NCBI RefSeq assembly: GCF_012489685.1
Contig: NC_080046.1
Span: 20,645,304 to 20,709,303, forward strand
From: Lotus japonicus
Taxonomy: Eukaryota; Streptophyta; Magnoliopsida; Fabales; Fabaceae
Reading direction: 5' to 3'
Length of the DNA stretch: 64,000 nucleotides
A model generated the notes under the pieces. The model had not been told where the DNA came from. It saw only the letters and a list, made by a program, of their open reading frames with translations, and did not search any database. Below are positions 1 through 11,028 of this stretch, piece after piece (position 1 is the stretch's first letter; each line of letters opens with the position of its first letter). The position numbers and the translations under genes are program-made.

Positions 1-38
1 AAATATGTGATTGAAGGTAGAACCAAAGAAAGAGGCAC

Positions 39-444
39 CTCAGATAAAGTTCATCACAAGTGATTCGTTTGCCAGCTACTGCTAAAGCTCTGTCATCATT
101 AACATAATCGTCTTCACTTTCTGAGTCTTCCATCTCATATTCATGTGCATGCAATGTGAAAGTTCTACCTCTCTCAATTTCATTCCCACTGGACAAACAT
201 AAACAATAAACATGAAAATTGACCGCGATAGGCTGCACCTAACTGGAAAAATAAAAGGTGATAACCAAAGTACCGGGATGTTGTTTTATTGAGAGACGAA
301 GGTTTGGTAGAAGTAGTAGCGAGTTTCGTTTCCAAAGCATTGAGTTCTGAGACAAGAGCATCAAAGCTCCAATCAGGTTCAGGATCAACAGCAATGCCAT
401 CCACTCTTTGCGAACAACAATGGAGCTCCAATTTCACAGCTCCC
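39..444 (-). CDS. Partial gene: two exons of an unrecognised acidic protein
   Basis: Two exons read on the minus strand: 444-274 (acceptor TTTGCAG, donor CG/GTAC) and 188-39 (acceptor TTTGTCCAG, donor CTGAG/GTGCC). The phases match: the first ends with 2 nt and the second supplies the third base of an Arg codon. The joined frame is open for about 106 codons. It reads AVKLELHCCSQRV..., then a predicted helix around SFDALVSELNALETKL, then an acidic stretch (EMEDSESEDDYVNDD) and TCDELYLR. No in-frame ATG lies upstream of the Met inside the second exon, so the start must be in a further exon to the right that I could not place. The gene continues past the left edge. I do not recognise the family. 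Low complexity is limited and codon use looks normal, so I think it is a real gene rather than an accidental ORF. Confidence 0.5.
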
Positions 445-1820
445 CTGCAAACACCACAGTAAATTCAAGTTCCTTTCTCTGCATGCGAATTGAAACACAT
501 TCACCAGAAGTTTCAGAAATTACTTACAAAAAAATAAACTTACATTGTCTAACACTGGCAATGATGCTTTAAGATATGTAGACTTCGTGTTAAGAGCTAG
601 TGAGCCTATTGAGCAAAAAGTGGGTCTAGCCAACCCAGCTCGCTATTTTGGTGACCCAGGAAAAATGTAACCTGACTCAACCCACCCAAGGTTGGTTGGT
701 TAGGTGGGTTGGCTCACCTAATTTTATTTTATTTTTTAAAGAAAAAAACAGAAAAAGTAAGAAATACATAAAATGAAAATTAAACAGTTCAATGAGTCAC
801 CATTCCTATTGCTGGAAGAATTTCAATAGATATTAGCAAGCATGTTTGTGTGACTAGGGTCTCATGTTTTCTCTAACATTTTATACCATAGGTCCTAGTA
901 GATTTGAATAACACATGCTTGCTATAATACATACACTGAAATCACTAATGCAAAATCTGACTTCACTTTTCAGTAGCAGATTAGAGATACAAAAACCAGA
1001 AAATCACACACCCCATATACAGAGATACCAGAACCAATCAAAACATAAATGGAGACACACTTATTTAGGTACTTACCGAGTGGCGACGGCAGGGGAGCAA
1101 GGCACGGTGAATCAGTAGGCTGACGAGTTAGACGACGGCGGCGATAACAGAGGGATGATGCCTCCGACGGCAAAGCAGACGGCGGCGGTGTGCGCTGTGC
1201 TTGGAATAGAGGGACAGAGGGCGTGCCTTTCACAAGGGCATTATAGACCTCATAGAAAAGTGTTATCAGAATCGGACCGGCCGGTCCAATCGGTTTGACC
1301 GGAAACCACCATGTTTGTTTCTTGTACTCGCGCAACAGCTTCTATTTCGCTCTCTCCCTATTTGTTTCTCAATCTCTCAAGACGATCTATGTTGGGACTG
1401 GGAGTCATGTGAATTGTTTTGTTAGAGTTTGGTTTAGATCAGTGTTATTAAACTCGGCTCAAACTGACCGGTTGAACCAGGAATGGACCCCTGACCAATT
1501 TGAGTCGAGCAATGGATCATGGATGCAATCGAATCATCTTGAACCAGATTAAACCGGTCGGATCGGTATAAAAATTGGTGAACCGGAGCTACGGTTGGAC
1601 CGGTAAGGCTATTATCTTGACAATATCCTCACCTTTTTATCAATATATTTTAATTTTCCAAAACAAATATATGTAAGAGAAAATTGACTTGAGTTTACAC
1701 TAGTGGAATGGTTAATTAGTTATTTATTTTCATTATTATTTTTATATATTTTTTGAAGTTCTTGCGCATATAACTAAAAATTAAAATATAAGAAGTAGTG
1801 TTTAAAAAATGAGAAAATAG
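445..1820. other. Intergenic DNA with old repeat debris
   Basis: Apart from the candidate exon above, I see no gene. 605-720 is a degenerate GGGTTGG/CCAACCC-rich repeat. 1265-1610 carries many GACCGG/CCGGTC/GAACCGG words, typical of a decayed plant repeat. The remainder is AT-rich. Confidence 0.4.
1077..1240 (-). other. Candidate non-coding first exon of the left-edge gene
   Basis: A GC-rich minus-strand stretch ends in a good donor, CCACTCG/GTAAGT at 1077/1076. Joined to the exon at 444, its frame meets a TGA about 30 nt upstream of the junction and contains no usable ATG. It would therefore be 5' UTR at most. Only cDNA could show whether it belongs to the gene. Confidence 0.25.
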
Positions 1821-1821
1821 G

Positions 1822-1993
1822 AGATGCACTGACAGTGTAAACTTGTTTTACACATGCACTCAATTGATTTCTGCCACATCAGCAATTTATTAATTTACTA
1901 ATTAAAATTAAAAAGATTTGTAACTACTTAGTCTTATGTGGCATAATGTGATTGGACGTCAGTGTAAAACTTATTTACACTGATAGTGCATAT
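1822..1993. mobile_element. Palindromic MITE, about 172 bp
   Basis: The left end GATGCACTGACAGTGTAAAC and the right end (reverse complement TATGCACTATCAGTGTAAAT) form long imperfect inverted repeats. GTTTTACAC follows on each side, and the centre is AT-rich. There is no coding capacity. The structure is that of a foldback MITE of the type scattered through legume genomes. The TSD could not be defined with certainty. Confidence 0.65.
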
Positions 1994-2239
1994 CCATTAA
2001 TCTCTTAAAAAATATATAAGAAGTAGATAACATATTATGTAACAAAAAAAAAAGATAACAATAACAAGGCCTAATCACCGATAACAATAACATATTGATC
2101 TCCTCTACTTGAATCCAAGGCCTAATCATTGCTATGAGGTGATTCTCCTTTTCAGTTTCCCTTTCAAAACCCTAGCTTTTGTCTTGTTCATATCCTAAGT
2201 TCTATTCTCTGAGTTATGTGCCCTTATTATTCAGCTTCA

Positions 2240-2311
2240 ATGGCTACTGGAGGAAAGGAAGCCACGATCAGAGGTAGAAGAGAAGCTCAGTCCCATGACC
2301 ATGAGACTTGA
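2240..2311 (+). other. Short ORF after a UTR-like leader
   Basis: An ATG at 2240 opens a 23-codon ORF (MATGGKEATIRGRREAQSHD...). It is preceded by a leader containing AAAACCCTAGC, a common plant 5'-UTR motif. No longer frame follows. It could be the 5' end of a decayed gene or chance. 1994-2962 otherwise holds only AT-rich DNA. Confidence 0.15.
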
Positions 2312-3035
2312 GGTAGAAGGAGAAAGACGTGAACTTTGTGCTTAAAAGTTGTGTCAATAGGGCCCTATGCGTCTGTGTGTGTGGTGTGAGTATTGGTGTT
2401 CTGGTTGTTCAGTACAAAAGGGCATGAGAGTTCAGTTCTACTGTACATGAAAGCTTTTTGTGAAAGTCTGCATAAACTTAAACTGTAGTTTTGAAATATA
2501 TTACCTATGTAGAGTTTTGTAGAACTTTATTTGAAATTTCTAAACCTGTTTTACTTTTTAATTTGGTATAGGTAGCATTACAAAAAGAAAAATGATGATA
2601 TGTCCATACTCAAAATAATCTTATGATAACAAATTGGACCATCAAATTTATGTAGAAACCTGCATATTCTTCCCCTGCAGTGTCAACGAAATTTAATGAG
2701 AATGGGAGATGTATTTTATTTTTTACTATGTCATTGAATTTTTTAAAATTAAAGGTCACATAAACCACAGTGGAAGAAGAAGAATTTCGTGCTGTACAAA
2801 AATAACTTTTCTATTGTGTGGACAAATTGTATTTTCAAATATTAAAGGATTATGCTATCGCTTCTGTAACTAATATCTTTAAGAAAAATAAAAATTAAGG
2901 ATAATCTTTGGATACTTTCTTATTTAGGAGTGTACTATGCGTATTGGTATTGGCTACAAGTATCTATATCTATATATATTAGAAAAGAACAACTTCTAGC
3001 ATGATGTGTCGCTCTCACAGGCCAAGTTAGTGACG

Positions 3036-6000
3036 CACTACAAAAAAAACGTTATTTAGTGGGGGTTATTTAGCGGGGGTTTTGATAACCCCCGCAAATG
3101 TGGGTAATTTTTAATAGTTAAGAGGGGGTTTTAATAACCCCGCAAATGTTTTATTAATTAACCCTCTCACTCTCGCTCTCGCACTCTCACTCTCAGAACT
3201 CGTTCTCAGTCTCGTTCTCGTTCAACCATGGAAGCTCACGATTTCAAGCGATTTCCATCGATTTGATCTCGTTTTCCACCGATTTGATCTCGTTTTGCAC
3301 CTATTGATCTCGTTTTCCACCGATTTCCACCGATTGCAACTTGATTCCCACCGATTTCGACCTCCACAGATTTCAACCACCGCACGCCGTCGTAGCAACA
3401 GCCTCCTCCGCCGTCGGTATGACCTCATTTTCCACCGATTTGATCTCGTTTTTCACCTTTGCTTTTCTTTGCTTCAAAAGCTGACTAACTGTTTCTTCTT
3501 CTTCATTCGCAATTCTCTCTGCGATTTTCTCATGGATCCATCGCTCAGAGACTCAACAACCTCTACTCCGTCGCATGCTGCATTCTCTATAACCGATTTT
3601 TTCTTAATTAACCTATTCAGATTTCTAAATTAGGTTTTCATTAGTTGATTTGGTAAATTGGGTCTGGTTTGGTCTTCAAAATGCTGGTTTGCAAGTCAGA
3701 TTAAGTGGGTAGTTGTTACTGGTTTGAGGAGTTTGTTCATCTTGGGTTTGTTGCCCTCGTGTGTTTGCCAATTGTTATCTGGTTCTTTCTTTTTGCCAAA
3801 ACAGTAAGATGAACAGATTTTTAGTAATGTTAGGTTAGTCAATAATGCCCTTGAAGAGCTAATTACACAGATAAAACTTGCACATACAAGAACTGTCAGC
3901 TAGTAAACAAATAAAATGCCTTGATTGTTGATAGAATGATATGCTTCTGATGATATGTAATAGAGATAACTTGCCTTGATTGTTGATAGAATGATATGCT
4001 AGAATAATATTATATCATGACTCATGTGGTGCTTTTTATATTTTCTTTCTTTTTATAATCCAAATATTTTCAGTTTCTAATTAGTACAAAGTAAAAATAT
4101 TTTATTCATTCTCCAAGATACAAGCCTAGACACATTCCGAATTCAAAGGCTATGTGACTTGTGCTACTTTTTAAATTGGTTAATTTATAGAAATACATAC
4201 TGGAAAATATGATGTGTTCTTGTGGTTAAAATTTAGTGTGATTTAGCTATGAATCACATTCCTTGGCTGGTAGCTATGAATCCCAATCAAAGTTGTATAT
4301 GTACCATATTGACTTCACTTAACAGAATGAAAGGAAATTGAATGTAACAGTATTAAAAGATGTGTTCTTCTTGCTCCTACATTCGTCCTCTTAAGTGAAT
4401 GTAGATCTTTATCTTTGGACTAGAGTAGAGATGACAGAGTCATGTCATTTGTTTGTTGATGGGATTAAATTGAAAGGACAATATCTATTTTTTTCAGGTT
4501 CAGGACTATCAAGCTCTGTGGCGTTTGTTTGTTAAGGTTATTGTTCTCCATTGTTTGTGTTTGCACAATTTAGAGACAAAATAATTCATATTTCACAATA
4601 TATAACTAACTAGCCTATGTTTCATGTAGTAAGCAACTTATATCTAGCTGGTTCTTAGATTCCAGGAAGAGAGCTTGAAAACATGTGTGGTATTGACATT
4701 GTGTGGAAGTGCTATTGGTTAAGAGGTGGTGTGGTATGCTGTTTGTGGTTTTTTTTTTATGGTTGCTGGAAGGTATTTGTGTGTGGCTTTGAGGCACCTG
4801 AAAATTGTCATGATGCAGCATTGTTTGTGCTGCATAATTTTCTTGGTTTTTGGGCAATTGTTTTTTTTTCAGCTAATAACGTTTCACTTGTTTTGTAGGG
4901 CTGTTTTGTCTGCTTTGTTACTGGATATTGTGAAAGTGGAGATATGTGAGTCTCATGTTAATACCTGTGGACTCCCAGTATCGTGTAAAAGTTCATGAAT
5001 TTTATATGCCTATATGTTTAAAATCTTTCTTATGTTTGTTTTCTCTTCAAATCTTTAATAGGGCTGCCTTGATGAAAAAATCAAATGGGGCTTACTTTCC
5101 AGAGGAGGTGTGTGCAAATATAATTGATTTTCCTAAATCTTGGATTTTTGTTAAATGTTTTGCTTGCTCACTTTGGAAGTGTTTGGCATTGCTCAGAAAC
5201 TCTGCAAGTGGATTACTCAATTACTGTTGGCAGTAGAATACCTACATTCAAATTTTGTTTTGCACCGTGACCGGAAGGTGTTGCTTAGATCAAACAAACT
5301 ATATGGTCCTTTTTTGCCCCTTACTCTTCCATTTGAAAATATACTAAGTTTAATTTTGTCAACTCTGCTGACAGTGTTCCAACATATTTCTTACCAAGGA
5401 TCATCTAGGTGAGTTCATCTAATACATTTGATTACGTCAGAGATAGATTATTACGTTAGTGATTCCCAAGCCCAAAGTCCCTGCCTCTTGTTTCTCTCTA
5501 AACCTTTCATTCATTCCTGCATGATGTTTTATGAACTAATTCAAACATGGCCTTTGATTTCAGGCTTACTATCAATATCCAGAAACATTGAATTATCATG
5601 TCTGGTTTGAAGCTAGTGAGGTAAGAATAATCTTAACTTAGGAATTTCATGAATTTTGTTTTATACGGGAAATATGTGCCGATTACGGTTTACAAATTTG
5701 TATGATTTGATTTTCAATCTATTGCTAGTTCATTTTTTCCTCACATTTTGCTTGCTATATGTCAATTTTTGTTTGAATGTCTTGAGGTTATGCTACTAAT
5801 TCTGCACAAGGGGTGGGAGAAGTGAGCTTTTGTATTTTTTTTTTCTTCCTATGAGATCATGAATAAGTAAGCTATGAAATTTGTTTTCCATGTACTGAGG
5901 ATAATTTTGGCAGTTGCAGAATTAAATGTTCTCCTTGAAACTCATTTTTAGTAACTTTACATATTATGAAGCAGATTGAAATTCCTGAGAATGATTTGCA

Positions 6001-6515
6001 GGAAAGCAAACAGGAGCTGCGCAAAAGGAAGGGAAGAGAAGCAAGATTCTAAGGTGGCTGCTATCTTTACTAGTAGAGTCAATCAAATCTATTTTGGTAT
6101 TTCTTTCTTTATGCAGTATTGTTACTTTTATCAAGAGCAATTTTTTGTAGGATGTTTAGAAAACCTCTTTAAATGGTTAATAAGTAAACTCCACAATTAA
6201 ATGATGTTAAAAAAGCCCCTAGAATAAATTTCGGTAGCCAAGGGAGGTTTAAAGACGTAAATAATCTCTTGCATTTAAGGGAGGTTGAAAACTCCCGTTA
6301 AAAAAAACTTGCAGATAAGGGAGGTTTAAAACCCCCGCTAAAAACCGCCGCTAAATGTATATGCAGTACCAGGGTTTGCTGAAAAACGCCGCTAATAATT
6401 TGTGGGGAGTGTAACTTTGGGATTTTTCAAAACCCCCGCTAAGTAACTCGCGGGGGTTGAAAACCCCCACTAAATGCAATAAAAACCCCCGCTAAATAAC
6501 GTTTTTTTTGTAGTG
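3036..6515. mobile_element. CACTA (En/Spm-like) non-autonomous element, 3480 bp
   Basis: The termini are CACTACAAAAAAAACGTT at the left and its reverse complement AACGTTTTTTTTGTAGTG at the right. A 3-bp TSD, ACG, flanks it at 3033-3035 and 6516-6518. The subterminal regions carry repeated GCGGGGGTT/AACCCCCGC words in both orientations (3056-3140 and 6230-6500). No transposase ORF is present. The interior carries fragments with host-gene-like exon/intron structure, including a NEK-kinase piece. The element sits about 70 bp inside the 5' end of the Helitron-like element. Confidence 0.9.
4899..5277 (+). pseudogene. Captured NEK-type protein kinase gene fragment
   Basis: Three exon pieces splice in phase. 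4899-4945 reads CFVCFVTGYCESGDM, its last codon completed by the next exon. 5062-5107 reads AALMKKSNGAYFPEE. 5197-5277 reads [19 protein letters not shown] followed by FVLHRDRK. Together they match the hinge to catalytic-loop segment of plant NIMA-related kinases (VTGYC..GDM, FPEE, HRD motif). The Leu normally following HRD is Arg here, and the N-lobe, activation loop and C-lobe are absent, so it cannot be an active kinase. Introns are kept, so capture was at DNA level, not by retroposition. It lies inside the CACTA element; other exon-like pieces nearby (4499-4542, 5564-5620, 5976-6050) are unassigned. Confidence 0.75.
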
Positions 6516-6631
6516 ACGTGTCGCTCCCAGATTAATTCTCACATAATATTTTACATGTAAGCTCTTTCTCCTTGGCCCCACTTGCCACATGTGCCCTGAT
6601 TTTTCCTTACCTTATTTCTCCTTAATAAAAA

Positions 6632-7110
6632 AATACATTTTTAAATTTTAGATTTGATTAGGATTTAGGTTTTTTATTTCTTGATTTTATCTTAATTTAT
6701 TTTTGATTTATTTTTAGAGTATTAATTAATTTTTATGGTATTTTTATTGAATTTTCGGATTTTTAATTAATTCCGGATTTTATGAGTTTTTATTGTGATT
6801 TGCTAGATTTTGATAGTTTTTATCTATTTTTATTTAGTATATTTTTTTATTTTAGATTTGATTAGGATTTATGTTGTTTATTTCTGTATTTTATCTTAAT
6901 TTATATTATTATTTATTTTTAGAGCATTAATTATTTTTTATGGTATTTTTATTGAATTTTCGGATTTTTAATTAATTCCGGATTTTATGAGTTTTTATTG
7001 TGATTTGCTAGATTTTGATAGTTTTTATCTATATTTATTTAGTACATTTTTAAATTTTAGATTTGATTAGGATTTATATTGTTTATTTCATGATTTTATC
7101 TTAATATAAA
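6632..7110. repeat. AT-rich tandem repeat, period about 205 bp
   Basis: The phrase TTTTAGATTTGATTAGGATT recurs near 6645, 6850 and 7056. It is followed each time by nearly the same AT-rich sequence (GAATTTTCGGATTTTTAATT in the first two). There are two full units and a partial third. It belongs to the Helitron-like element. Confidence 0.75.
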
Positions 7111-8259
7111 ATCTGTGATAAGTGATTTAAATCAATAATACATCCCATCAGTAAAAACCCTCTTAAAACTCTGCCTACCTCCACTATCTCCTCCATGGAA
7201 TTCATCTCCTCCATGCAATTTTCATCTCATCTCTCCACTGAACGGAACCACCCCCACAAAATCGTCTCATCTCTCAACGGAACCACTTTGCCATCGACTT
7301 GCAATCGCATCCCTCCGATTTGCTGCCTTGGATTGATTGGGAAGGTTGCAGATGGAGGTTTCAAATTATTTTCTTCCTTTGCTTGCATAATATGTTATGG
7401 TTTTTTTCAATTTTATTTTACTTTACCTTTAACTTTCATTCACTCATGTTTGACTTCAAGGTCAATTTCGTTCATCACTTGCCATGCTAATTTCAAATTC
7501 TTTTCTTCAGGTTTTTTTTTTATAGATATTCCACCAAAAGAGATTCTTTGGAAGCCATGGATGGTGAGTCCATTTTATATTCTATATGGAATTTTGCAAT
7601 ATTTTGATTTGTTTTTTATGTTTTCTGATTCTCCTTTGTATGTGATTCTATTTTATTCGTTTTTCTTAATTTGCATCTAAAATTTGTGTCCTATGTTATA
7701 GGAGGTGAAACATTGATCTGTGTATGTTTTGATTAACCTAATCATTGTCAGTGAAGTGGATTGAGGGAGTGAAAGAATTGAGGGGAGAGAAAGGAGAAGT
7801 TGTAGATTTTTTTCCTTGCAACTTTTTTATTTGGTAATTTTTTCTTTTTGCCTGCTTCTTGCCCCGAGGAAAATAATTATTATTGTTGGTGCTTGCCGTT
7901 ACAACTCCAGAACTACATATCATGGATGAGATTTTACTGCTTATCTTTGTTCGCTCAAGCTATACTATTGAGGTTAGACTTTTAAAACTGGTGTTATCCT
8001 TTCTAATATGCTAAACGCCTAAACCAATGTTCTAACAATAAATTGATTTCCTTGGCTTCCCTGGAAACATTTGACATGAATTTATCCGTAGGTACAGAAT
8101 GACAATGAGGTGCATACCTCTTTCTGACTACATTCTCTGATTCTCAACTAGCTGAAGATGAAACATGATTGATGACTCAAGATCTTATCTTGCTCTCATT
8201 TCAAGTAAGCCACGAAACTTGTGAGACCAGTACTCATGGAGGTTTTTCTCAGTCCATTA

Positions 8260-8386
8260 TATGTATATATTCACCAGATAAGAGATAGAGATGTGTGTTT
8301 GGTGTTGCACTACTGTGATGCATATGTATATATTCACCAGATAAGAGATAGAGATGTGTGTTTGGTGTTGCACTACTGTGATGCAT
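8260..8386. repeat. 63-bp perfect tandem duplication
   Basis: The block TATGTATATATTCACCAGAT...CTGTGATGCA occurs twice back to back. Because 63 is a multiple of 3, a chance ORF across it shows a 21-residue repeat. I see no sign that it is coding. Confidence 0.85.
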
Positions 8387-11028
8387 ATATAGTTTTACTG
8401 ACTTAGTTCATCAATTCTACATCTATCTATCATCATTTCATATATTAAAAGTCACTTTTCGAAGGCAATATTAGATTTTATAATTAATCATTGTTCTACT
8501 ATGGTTCAATTAATCAAACTTTAGTGTGATTGGAAGTCTTGCTTGCATGAGTGTGTAATTATCACATTACGATTTAGTATCAGCATATGTTTTTTATTTG
8601 GTTATTATACTTTCAACAACAATGCTACATAAAGCAAAGAGTTGTTTTAGCCGTTCAACAAATATAATGGGTCTAAAATTTCTAGAGGGGTTTTCTTCCA
8701 TTCATCTTCTTTAGTAGCATGTGATTAGTTTCCCCTTACAAATAGATCTGATTGGTTATGGAAACCACTGGAAGGCCATAGCCAAAAAGTGGCTTCAATT
8801 CATTCTTTGGCTTTCATATCTGTCTGCAAATTTGATTTCTATCTTTGCACTATCATAGCTAGATTGATGTTGTACATATTGCTATTATGTTTGGTGGTCT
8901 TTAGTCTATCCTACTCTAACATGTCTATCAATCTCACTTCATGAGTACTTGATTTTCTGTTACTTAGAATGCAGATACGGCTGGAAGCTGCTGATTTGGA
9001 AGCAAGTTTCATTTGAATTAGCACGAGTTCATATTAATTCATGTTAAAGTTGGACAACAATCAGGAATAACACCTAGGATTGCTGCTGATTTAGCAGTAA
9101 GTTTCATTTGATTTTTTAATTAGAAATAAATATTTTAATGATTTAAATTCAAAATGTGATACCTTCTTACTTTATGAAGTGCTTTTTTATGCCAGAGAAC
9201 AGACTCTGGTTGCAGTGAAAACAAAATTTGCATATGATGTTAGGTACTATGTGGAATTTGTGAGTGTGTTTGTGGATAATTTATAAGAAAAACGGTGGTG
9301 ATAGTGAGGTAGAGAAATCTGAGAGAGATTTTGATGTAAATGGAGATTTTTCTTTCTTATGAGATTGGACTTTTAACCCTTATCCACACCATTCGAAATT
9401 TCCATTACTATTATTTTCGACACTTATGTCACTGACAAATAATAATTAGGTTCTGATGTAATGTATATTCTTTGTAATGGAGAATTAAGTAGTTGTTTTT
9501 AAGAGTCTTTTATATATAATTCAGATGCAAACAGTATGCACTCAGCTATCACTTGAGCACTAGAGCAAGTAAAGGGAGCATACTACGACTGCTTTACTAT
9601 TCTGAATTTTTTTATTGCAGAAATGCTCCGGTAAGTACAACAAGCTCAAAAGCATAATAGCATGATGAAACTACTAGATATTATTAATGAACCAAACCTT
9701 TCAGTTCCAAACTGTCAAGACCTTCGCTAGAAATTTGTTCTAAAGTACGCCCATTAGTACTACTATAAGAGCAAAGCAACATTCTTCTTATATTGGGAGA
9801 TAGACAAAAACAGAGGTTGCCTTAGTAAGATTTCTCACCTGAATCAACAGAAAAAGCAACTGAAACTCGATCGATGAAAGTTGGAATGGCAAGGTTTACT
9901 CTTAAAGTCTTCGGCAGGAGGAGGATACAAGAGATCGACCTTGAAGCAAGCAAGGTATGGTGGGTGTCATCATCTTCATCGATATTACCCACCAGATAGA
10001 CTTGAGAAAAGACTTTCAGGCATCCTGAGAGTAAGGAGAAGTTGGATCTAAATGTATTAGAAAGAGCCTAAAAGCTTTTATATATAGGAAGAATATTTTA
10101 CATGAAAATACTTCTACATAAAAATAAATGTTAATAAGATTTCATCGGAATTTTTTTTTGTTACAAGAAAAACATAATATAATATAGTTTGATGTTAATT
10201 TTTTACTACATAATAATATAGTCCACTTTAATTTTTTTTGTACAAATTATTATAGGAGTTAAATTCTCCTACGGGAAGAAATATATTTTAACAAGAAAGT
10301 ACCTTCATTAAGTATTAATTAATGTATCAAATACAATAACAAATTTCGCGGTACATTCTTTTTTTTCTAAGATTAAAATGTGTTCTGAATGCTTTATTGA
10401 TGATTCTTCATATCTATAATTTGTGTTATTGTCTTTAGGCTCATGAAGAATGTGAAACGACTTCATGTTGATATGGGTCAAACTTAGTTTATTTTATTGT
10501 GTAAAAAATGAACTCGCATAATCACGTACATAAAGAATCTTTTCTCTTTTTTTCATTGTAGATTAAATCAGCTATTGTTTATTAGTCATCATTAAACCAC
10601 ATCCCCTAATATGTTTTGCATAATTTGAGATTTGGTTAACCAATTTTTTTATTAGTTATTCAATTGTACGAAGTTCAATCTATGCAACAAGGGTTTTAAT
10701 TTAAGACTTTTTGTCCACTTTGCTCATCATTTCATACTCTTCTATTTCATCAGTTGTTTATTATATTTTTAATGATCAAGGTATTAATTGATCTATCAAA
10801 TATAATAGATGTATTCCCCGTGCAACGCGCGGGTAAAAAACACTAGTACTTCTAATATTTTTGTTTATGTTGAGAAAACACATGGACCTGGTTATAATGT
10901 ATACAAAAGGTTTAGTAAAGTCCATATGTATTTAAAAGTATGCTGCCAAATCCGTTTTTTTTTTTATATATTTTGAAATTGGAGAATTGTAAAGCTAGTA
11001 GCCAATTAGTTGAGATGATGATCTCAAG

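Larger units (their letters stand above)
2963..10846 (+). mobile_element. Helitron-like element, about 7.9 kb, non-autonomous
   Basis: The 5' end is TCTATATCTATATATATT at 2963. The 3' end at 10817-10846 has a GC hairpin (CCCCGTGCAACGCGCGGG), a short A-rich spacer and CTAG, followed by T. This fits the rolling-circle structure of 5' TC, a 3' hairpin about 10 nt from CTRR, and insertion between A and T without TSD. No Rep/helicase ORF is present. The interior holds the nested CACTA element (3036-6515), 205-bp AT-rich tandem repeats, a 63-bp tandem duplication, and UTR- and intron-like sequence at 7190-9700 that I cannot assign to a gene. The 3' end is well supported; the 5' end is inferred from its consensus. 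Confidence 0.6.

Noticed and set aside
4683..4998. Plus-strand Phe/Cys/Trp-rich ORFs in the CACTA interior
   Set aside because: They run across introns of the captured kinase fragment; T-rich composition explains the residues.
7195..7680. 161-aa plus-strand ORF in the Helitron
   Set aside because: Starts plausibly after a UTR-like leader, but the second half is T-rich intron-like sequence; no domain.
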